From: Deltaproteobacteria bacterium
GTDB taxonomy: Bacteria > Myxococcota_A > Polyangia > Polyangiales > Polyangiaceae
DNA: 64,000 nt
Direction of reading: 5' to 3'
Assembly (NCBI GenBank): GCA_016218915.1
Contig: JACRCQ010000005.1
Coordinates: forward strand, 186,001 to 250,000
Shown: one piece after another, positions 58,674 through 64,000 of the stretch
How positions within the stretch are numbered: the stretch's first letter is position 1
Layout: each line of letters opens with the position of its first letter
The notes under the pieces: generated by a model
Databases searched by the model: none
The model's input: only the letters and a program-made list of their open reading frames with translations
Told to the model about the DNA's origin: nothing
Program-made: the position numbers and the translations under genes

Positions 58674-61115
58674 GTGCGATCCCTGCGCCCATTGCTGTTC
58701 GGGGTCGGAGCCGCAGCCGCGCTGACGGTCTGGCCGGCGCACTATGCACATGCCTTGGGGGCCGATGAGGCCGCCCAGGCAGCGCAGCGCTCGATCGCCG
58801 ACGCCCAGAACGAAGTGCCCAGCATCCAGCGCGCGATCGCGACCGCGAAGACCGCGGTGCGATTCCCGGCCCAGCGCATCGCCGAGGGCGATCTTCTCCT
58901 GCGCAACAAGGACTACGACCGCGCTGCGATCGTGTTCAACGAGGTCATCGAGAAGTACGCGGACAACCCCACCGTGCACGCCGAGGCCTCGTTCCTGCTC
59001 GGAGAGACCTACTACCGCTCCAAGCAGCTCCTGTCGGCGCGCAGGGTCTTCCGCCGCGTCGTCGAGACCGGCCAGTCGGGCCGCATGGCTGCCTATCAGC
59101 CCGAGGCCCTCGCCAGGCTGGTCGATATCGCGCTGCGCACCCGTGATCTGCGCGAGCTCGACGAGATCTTCGCCAAGATGAGCCAGGTGCCATCGGCCAA
59201 GGTCGAGTCGATCCTCGCCTACTCACGCGGGCGTGGCCTGCTGGCGAAGAAGGACTTTTCAGGGGCGCGGCAGTCTCTGTCGAGCGTGCCCGCCACCAGC
59301 CCCTATCATCACCAGGCGCGCTACCTGCTCGCGCTCGCAGCGGTCAAGGAGGCCCAGGCGAGCGCTCCGGCCGAGGCTCCGAAGTCCGAAGCCCCGAAGA
59401 CCGAAGCCGCCAAGACCGACGCGGCCAAGGCAGCCCAGGCTGCCAACCGCGGACGCTACGCTCAGGCGATCGAAGCGTTCCGCGAAGTCACCCGCCTCCC
59501 ACCTGATACGCCGGAGCACAAGCACGTCGTCGACTTGTCCTGGATGGCCATCGGACGCCTCTTCTACGAGACCGACCAGTGGAACGCGGCTGCGGAAGCC
59601 TACAACCACGTCGATCGAAGCTCCCCCGAGTTCGGCACGATGCTCTACGAGCTCGCGTCGGTCTATGTGCGTCTGGGCGACGTGCAGCGCGCACAGCGCG
59701 CGCTCGAGGTTCTGTCGATTGCCGATCCCGACAGCTCGGACATCGCGGAAGGATCCCTTCTGCGGGGCGACCTGCTGCTCAGGACCGGGCAGTTCCCCAA
59801 GTCGCTGGAGACCTACGAGTCGGTTCACAAGCAGTACGAGCCGATGCGTCTGAAGGTCGACTCGTTCCTCGGGGCGACCAACGACCCCGCGGTCTACTAC
59901 GACAAGCTCCGGACCGAGCAGCTTGAGATCACCAGCGAGGGCACGCAGCTGCCTCCGCTTGCAGTGCAGTGGGCTCGTGAAGCTGAAGATGGACCGGAAG
60001 CGTTCGCGGTGCTCGACGAGGTCGTCAAGACCCGCAACCTGATCAAGCAATCCCAGGCCCTCGTCGACAAGCTCGGCGTGCTCATGGGCGCTCCGAATCG
60101 GATCCGTGCATTCCCCGAGCTGCGAGCGGGTGAGCAGCGCGCGATCGGCATCATCAACTCGCTGATGAAGGCCCGGGTCACGTTGGCCGAAGGGCTGGAC
60201 GACGTGGAGGATTCGCGACTTTCCGGCGAGATTGCAGCAGTCCGCGAGCAGCGGCGCGCCTTGCAGGGGCAGGTGCTGTCGCTGCCGGTGAGTGACGCGG
60301 ACTTCATGCAGCTCGACGAGCAGGCGTCGAAAGAGTGGAACACGCTATCCCAGAAGGTACAGCAGCTCACGCTCCAGATCGACACGCTCCAGTCGATCGT
60401 CAACGCCCTGCGTCGAGTCCTGCGCGAAGGCCCTGCCCAAGGCGTCGTGCGGGATGCGGTCTCGCAGCGTCGTCTCGAGGACGAGCTGGCGGCCAACGAG
60501 CGCGACATCGCGCTGTACCGTGCGCGCGTGGCCGAGGTGCACAAGATGGTCGACACCGGCCGCATGGCCGCAGGGTTCGGCGATCAGAAGTTCACGCAGG
60601 ACGCCAGCCTGCGTGCGCAGTTCAAGCAGCTCCTGGCGCGAGAGGTCCAGCTCGCCACGCAGGGCTCAGGTGGCGGCAAGGCGGTGGCCTACGCCATCCG
60701 GATCGCGCCGATGCTCGGCCAAGCCGACCAGGTGGACGACGCAGTCAACAACATGCGTGCGGACATCGCCCGGCAGGTCCAGAAGAAGACCAAGGAGATG
60801 CAGGAGCTGGTCTACCAGGAGAGCAGCAAGATCCTCGACTACGCCGCGAAGCTCGACACGCTCGATCAGGAAGCGCGGCTGGTCGTGGGACAGGTTGCGA
60901 TGCGCAACTTCGGCCTCGTTCGCGATCGGCTCAAGAACATCGTCTTGCGCGCCGACGTGGGAGTCACCGAGGAGGCCTGGGAGGTTCGTGAGGAGCAGGT
61001 CACACGAGTGCGCAATCTTCTGACGGAGCGCGCACGCTCCGAGCGTTTGCTCGACGAGGAGCTTCGGGAAGTCCTCGACGACGCGAGCGACGAGCCGGGT
61101 GGGGCGAAGCAGTGA
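58674..61115 (+). CDS. Periplasmic TPR and coiled-coil protein, possible GltE/AglT-like
   Basis: The 813-residue protein (GTG start, 2 nt after the previous stop) has a signal peptide (ending PAHYAHALG) and many TPR motifs in 60-400 (RIAEGDLLLRNKDYDRAAIVFNE, EASFLLGETYYRSKQLLSARRVF, MAIGRLFYETDQWNAAAEAY). The second half is mostly helical coiled coil (RRALQGQVLSL..., ARVAEVHKMVDTGRM), ending VRNLLTERARSERLLDEELREVLDDASDEP. It looks like a periplasmic scaffolding component. Similarity to gliding-motility TPR proteins is inferred from length, order and layout rather than identity. It should be co-translated with the flanking genes. Confidence 0.75.
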   Translation: MRSLRPLLFGVGAAAALTVWPAHYAHALGADEAAQAAQRSIADAQNEVPSIQRAIATAKTAVRFPAQRIAEGDLLLRNKDYDRAAIVFNEVIEKYADNPTVHAEASFLLGETYYRSKQLLSARRVFRRVVETGQSGRMAAYQPEALARLVDIALRTRDLRELDEIFAKMSQVPSAKVESILAYSRGRGLLAKKDFSGARQSLSSVPATSPYHHQARYLLALAAVKEAQASAPAEAPKSEAPKTEAAKTDAAKAAQAANRGRYAQAIEAFREVTRLPPDTPEHKHVVDLSWMAIGRLFYETDQWNAAAEAYNHVDRSSPEFGTMLYELASVYVRLGDVQRAQRALEVLSIADPDSSDIAEGSLLRGDLLLRTGQFPKSLETYESVHKQYEPMRLKVDSFLGATNDPAVYYDKLRTEQLEITSEGTQLPPLAVQWAREAEDGPEAFAVLDEVVKTRNLIKQSQALVDKLGVLMGAPNRIRAFPELRAGEQRAIGIINSLMKARVTLAEGLDDVEDSRLSGEIAAVREQRRALQGQVLSLPVSDADFMQLDEQASKEWNTLSQKVQQLTLQIDTLQSIVNALRRVLREGPAQGVVRDAVSQRRLEDELAANERDIALYRARVAEVHKMVDTGRMAAGFGDQKFTQDASLRAQFKQLLAREVQLATQGSGGGKAVAYAIRIAPMLGQADQVDDAVNNMRADIARQVQKKTKEMQELVYQESSKILDYAAKLDTLDQEARLVVGQVAMRNFGLVRDRLKNIVLRADVGVTEEAWEVREEQVTRVRNLLTERARSERLLDEELREVLDDASDEPGGAKQ

Positions 61116-61142
61116 GCATCGTTTCGCACTGGAGCAGTCATC

Positions 61143-64000
61143 ATGGGGACTGAGAGGCGAGGGTGGGGTGTGCGTGCTTTCGGCGTCGCCTGCCTGGTAG
61201 GCGTTTGCGCGACGGCGGTGTCGTTCAACGCGTTCTCCCAGGCCGGCAAGAAGAAGCCGGCCAAGGGTGCGGCCGATGCGGGGACGGCTCCGACATCGGT
61301 TGCAGCGAGCGCGGCTGTGGACGACTCGCTCAACGACCTGTTTGGTCCGGATGGCGGGCTCGCGAGCATGCTCAGCGAGGACGCAGGGATTGCTGGCCAG
61401 AGGAAGGTGGCGGCGCCGTTGCCGCCTCCCACTCCCGAGCAGGTCAAGGCGCTCGGCGAGCTGAAGATCGAGGCCGACGAGTACGAGAAGGCTGCCAAGG
61501 ACTACCGTGACACGATCACCCGCATCGTCAGGCAGCACTACGACGAGCGTCGCAAGCGGGTCCTGACCGGGCTCGATCGCGAGATCGACATCGAGAAGAA
61601 GGCTCTGGGCGAAGCGCGAGCTGATGCGATCCGTCGTCTGGAAGAGTTCGTCGCGCGCTACAGCGGTCCCAACGCCCAGCCCGATGCGACGCCCGATGCG
61701 ATGTATCGGCTCGCAGCGCTCTACGACGAGCGTGCGCGCGAAGGCACCGCCGACGTAGGGGAAGGCCTGCGTCCGGCGGTGAATCTCTACAAGCGCATCA
61801 TCAACGAGTTCCCGAAGTACCGCGAGCTTGCGGGGGTCTACTACTACCTCGGCCACGCGCTCAACGACTCCAACCGTCTCGACGAGGCGCAGCAGGTCTT
61901 CCGCTCGATCGTCTGCCACAACCTGTATCCGTATCCGGTTCCTCCGGATCCGAAGAATCCCGATCGGGATAAGGTCGGCACGCTGCCGCAGGACCACGAC
62001 TCCGACTACTGGACCGGCTGGCATCACAAGTATCCGACCGCTGAATCTCTCGGCGGGGGCGGCAAGACCGCGAAGAAGGCTGCGCCGAAGGGCAAGGCCC
62101 CCGCGGCCGAGAGCACGCTCGAGAGCGAGACGTCGTACATCAATCCGTTCCCGGATACATGCACGCCGCTCGCGCAGAAGGTCGAGCCAGGGCGCGACCC
62201 CCGCTACCTCGCAGAGGTCTGGTGGAAGATCGGCGACTGGTACTTCGACGAGACCGATGCCAAGGCAGGTCCCTTCAGCTTCAACCGTGCGGTGACTGCG
62301 TACCGCAACTCCATGAAGGCCTCCTCCGAGGAGCGCGGCGTGCTCTACGGCGTCGCGATGTACAAGCTCGCATGGACCCACTTCAAGCAGCAGCGCTACG
62401 AAGCCGCGGTTCGCCAGTTCGTCGAGCTGCTCAAGTACACCGACGAGCGCGAGAAGAAGACCGGTGACCCGGGCGCGGACTTCCGCTCCGAGGCCTATAC
62501 GTACATCGCCGGCTCCCTGACCTACCTCGATTTCACCGGCCCGGCTGAGCTCGAGCCGTACATCCCTCGCAACGACGTCCTCGACCTGGAGCGCGACCCG
62601 CGCATCGCCGAGCAGAAGATGCGCATCGGCATCCAGCGGATCACCGATCCCAAGCTGATCCCCCAGGAGCCCAAGTGGGCGGTCGAGATCTACAAGTCGC
62701 TCTCCCAGGAATACAAGGAGATCAACCAGCTTCGAAACCAGATCGAAGTCTCGGATCTGATCCTCAAGAACTGGCCCTGCTACCGCGAAGCTCCGCTGAT
62801 CCAGGCAGCCGTGGCTGACACCTACGACGAGCTCACGCGCCAGTCACGCGAAGGCACAGCCGAGTACCAGGAGAATTCCGCCAAGGCGCTGGATGCCCGC
62901 AGCAAGCTCGCCAACTACGTCGTCGGCAGCTCGGTCGCGTGCCAGGACAAGGACAAGCCTTGCTGGGCGCAGTGCAACAAGGACGACCCCGAGGCGTTGC
63001 TTGCCGCCGAGCGTCTCGTTCGCGGCGGACTTCAGCGCGCCGCAGCTGACCACACGAACTTCGCGCGCGCCTTCCTTCAGAAGGCCCGAGAAACCAGCGA
63101 CAAAGAGGAGCAGTCCAAGCTGCTGGTTCGTGCCCTGCAGGAGTACGAGCTCGCCGAGAAGGGGTGGGGCGGCTACCTCGATCAGGAGCCGAATGCACCG
63201 GACGCCTACGAATCCCGTTTCTGGCTCGCTGACGCCCGCCACGGGATCGTCCAGGTCAAGGTTGCCATGGGGCAATCACCGCGTTCGGCTGACATCCTCA
63301 AAGCGCGTCAGGCAGCGATAGCTGTGCGCGACTCCAACGAGGACGACAAGTACCTCGAGCCTGCAGCGACCTATGCGGTGAACCTGGCGTTCCTCGTTCG
63401 CAACGACCAGTTGCGCATCTACAAGGACACCAACGGTGCGCGCGGTTTGCAGGAGCGAATCGAGCTGAAGTTCGAAGGCGAGGGGGAGAACAAGAAGGTC
63501 GTCAAGGATCCTCTGCCCCCAGCAGTTCGGTTCCTGAACCTCTCGCAGGAAGAATACGTTCAGCGCGTTCCTGCCAACCTCGACGTGAACAAGCGTGCGC
63601 CGATGTTCCGGTTCCAGGTTGCCGAGTCGTTCTTCTTCTACGGGCAGTTCGACGAGGCGCGAAAGCGATACGAACCGATCTATGCCGACGAATGCGGCAA
63701 GAGCGATTCTGGCTACAAGGCGTGGGAGCGTCTGCTGACCATGAGCAATCTGGAGCGGGACGCCGAGCGTTCAGCCCAACTCGCGATGGCCGGCAAGAAC
63801 AAGTCGTGCGCGGTGACGGAAGAGGACAAGCGGCGGGCTGATCTGATCATCAACCCCACTCTTCAAGAGAAATCGTACATCGACGCGCGCAAGGCGTACG
63901 ACGCCGCCGAGAAGATGAAGGATGGCCCGGAGCGTCAAGAGCAGTGGCGCAAGGCCGCAGCATTGTACCGTACGGCTCTGGAGAGCGCGCCGGACCGCGA
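61143..64000 (+). CDS. Large TPR protein, possible GltD/AgmU-like (runs off right edge)
   Basis: The ATG at 61143 follows GGAGCAG and the frame stays open for 952 codons to the window end. After a basic start and signal-like segment (FGVACLVGVCATAVSFNAF) comes an Ala/Pro linker, then long TPR arrays: EARADAIRRLEEFVARYSG, DAMYRLAALYDERARE, NLYKRIINEFPKYRELAGVYYYLG and similar units recur to the end. Its size and repeats fit the large periplasmic TPR protein AgmU/GltD of Myxococcus, which I recall at about 1200 residues. The cut C-terminus prevents checking length. It is the third gene of the operon. Confidence 0.75.
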   Translation, partial: MGTERRGWGVRAFGVACLVGVCATAVSFNAFSQAGKKKPAKGAADAGTAPTSVAASAAVDDSLNDLFGPDGGLASMLSEDAGIAGQRKVAAPLPPPTPEQVKALGELKIEADEYEKAAKDYRDTITRIVRQHYDERRKRVLTGLDREIDIEKKALGEARADAIRRLEEFVARYSGPNAQPDATPDAMYRLAALYDERAREGTADVGEGLRPAVNLYKRIINEFPKYRELAGVYYYLGHALNDSNRLDEAQQVFRSIVCHNLYPYPVPPDPKNPDRDKVGTLPQDHDSDYWTGWHHKYPTAESLGGGGKTAKKAAPKGKAPAAESTLESETSYINPFPDTCTPLAQKVEPGRDPRYLAEVWWKIGDWYFDETDAKAGPFSFNRAVTAYRNSMKASSEERGVLYGVAMYKLAWTHFKQQRYEAAVRQFVELLKYTDEREKKTGDPGADFRSEAYTYIAGSLTYLDFTGPAELEPYIPRNDVLDLERDPRIAEQKMRIGIQRITDPKLIPQEPKWAVEIYKSLSQEYKEINQLRNQIEVSDLILKNWPCYREAPLIQAAVADTYDELTRQSREGTAEYQENSAKALDARSKLANYVVGSSVACQDKDKPCWAQCNKDDPEALLAAERLVRGGLQRAAADHTNFARAFLQKARETSDKEEQSKLLVRALQEYELAEKGWGGYLDQEPNAPDAYESRFWLADARHGIVQVKVAMGQSPRSADILKARQAAIAVRDSNEDDKYLEPAATYAVNLAFLVRNDQLRIYKDTNGARGLQERIELKFEGEGENKKVVKDPLPPAVRFLNLSQEEYVQRVPANLDVNKRAPMFRFQVAESFFFYGQFDEARKRYEPIYADECGKSDSGYKAWERLLTMSNLERDAERSAQLAMAGKNKSCAVTEEDKRRADLIINPTLQEKSYIDARKAYDAAEKMKDGPERQEQWRKAAALYRTALESAPDR

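Noticed and set aside
60666..62381. 571-residue minus-strand frame over the TPR genes
   Set aside because: Arg/Leu/Ala-rich and lying opposite clear TPR repeats; a shadow frame.

Overview
The window reads as chromosomal DNA of a high-GC myxobacterium (phylum Myxococcota). A Polyangia-type organism fits better than Myxococcus itself. The evidence is the mix of protein types: a MYXO-CTERM-like C-terminal tail, a MopE-like Asp/Cys metal-binding motif, a PilZ protein of the Myxococcus paralogous type, an MXAN_5187-like membrane protein, sigma/FecR-TPR and sigma/zinc-anti-sigma pairs, a Ser/Thr kinase, several Cys-rich or Gly-rich lipoproteins, and a closing operon that resembles the gliding-motility (Glt) TPR genes. 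I see no phage, integrase, insertion sequence, CRISPR array, tRNA or rRNA.

Layout. 1-5641 (minus strand): glycerol-3-phosphate dehydrogenase genes glpA and glpB (cut by the window edge), a glycosyltransferase, an MXAN_5187-like membrane protein and an exported cupredoxin-like protein. 5725-5994 (minus): promoter, a roughly 190-nt structured RNA with 6S-like architecture, and an intrinsic terminator. 6106-13545: an exported penicillin-acylase-family hydrolase, a PglZ-like protein, an exported peptide deformylase, an RCC1-repeat lipoprotein and a PIG3-type quinone oxidoreductase. 13683-22209 (plus): ECF sigma factor, FecR/TPR protein, exported protein, and three tandem paralogous vWA lipoproteins. 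22215-31939: membrane proteins, yceD-rpmF, an outer-membrane-type protein, a beta-CASP MBL RNase-like enzyme, HflX, and a TIGR01777 epimerase with an alpha/beta hydrolase. 32101-37035: M48 protease coupled to a dynamin-like GTPase, a cold-shock protein, and a metallophosphoesterase coupled to a formylglycine-generating-enzyme-like protein. 37095-44416: two Cys-rich lipoprotein paralogs, a MopE-motif/MYXO-CTERM protein, a Ser/Thr kinase, an AglD2-like membrane protein and a CpsB-like phosphatase, with three copies of a short intergenic repeat. 44706-53813: ArsA-like ATPase, a Cys-rich repeat protein, the ribosome-assembly GTPases Der and Era, a large GT39-like glycosyltransferase and a PilZ protein. 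53854-64000: an exported lipoprotein, an ECF sigma/anti-sigma pair, and a three-gene TPR operon running off the right edge.

How the genes work together. Two sigma/regulator pairs each sit beside exported proteins, so much of the window looks devoted to the cell envelope. HflX, Der, Era, L32, YceD, the cold-shock protein and the candidate 6S RNA form a dispersed translation and stress-response set. Many neighbours overlap by 1-11 nt at ATGA, TGATG or TAATG junctions (glpA/glpB, sigma/FecR/exported protein, hydrolase/epimerase, M48/dynamin, FGE/phosphoesterase, era/der), which points to translational coupling. Starts were chosen from conserved N-termini, signal peptides and Shine-Dalgarno sites. 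Functional names rest on motifs and remembered family features, not on database searches.
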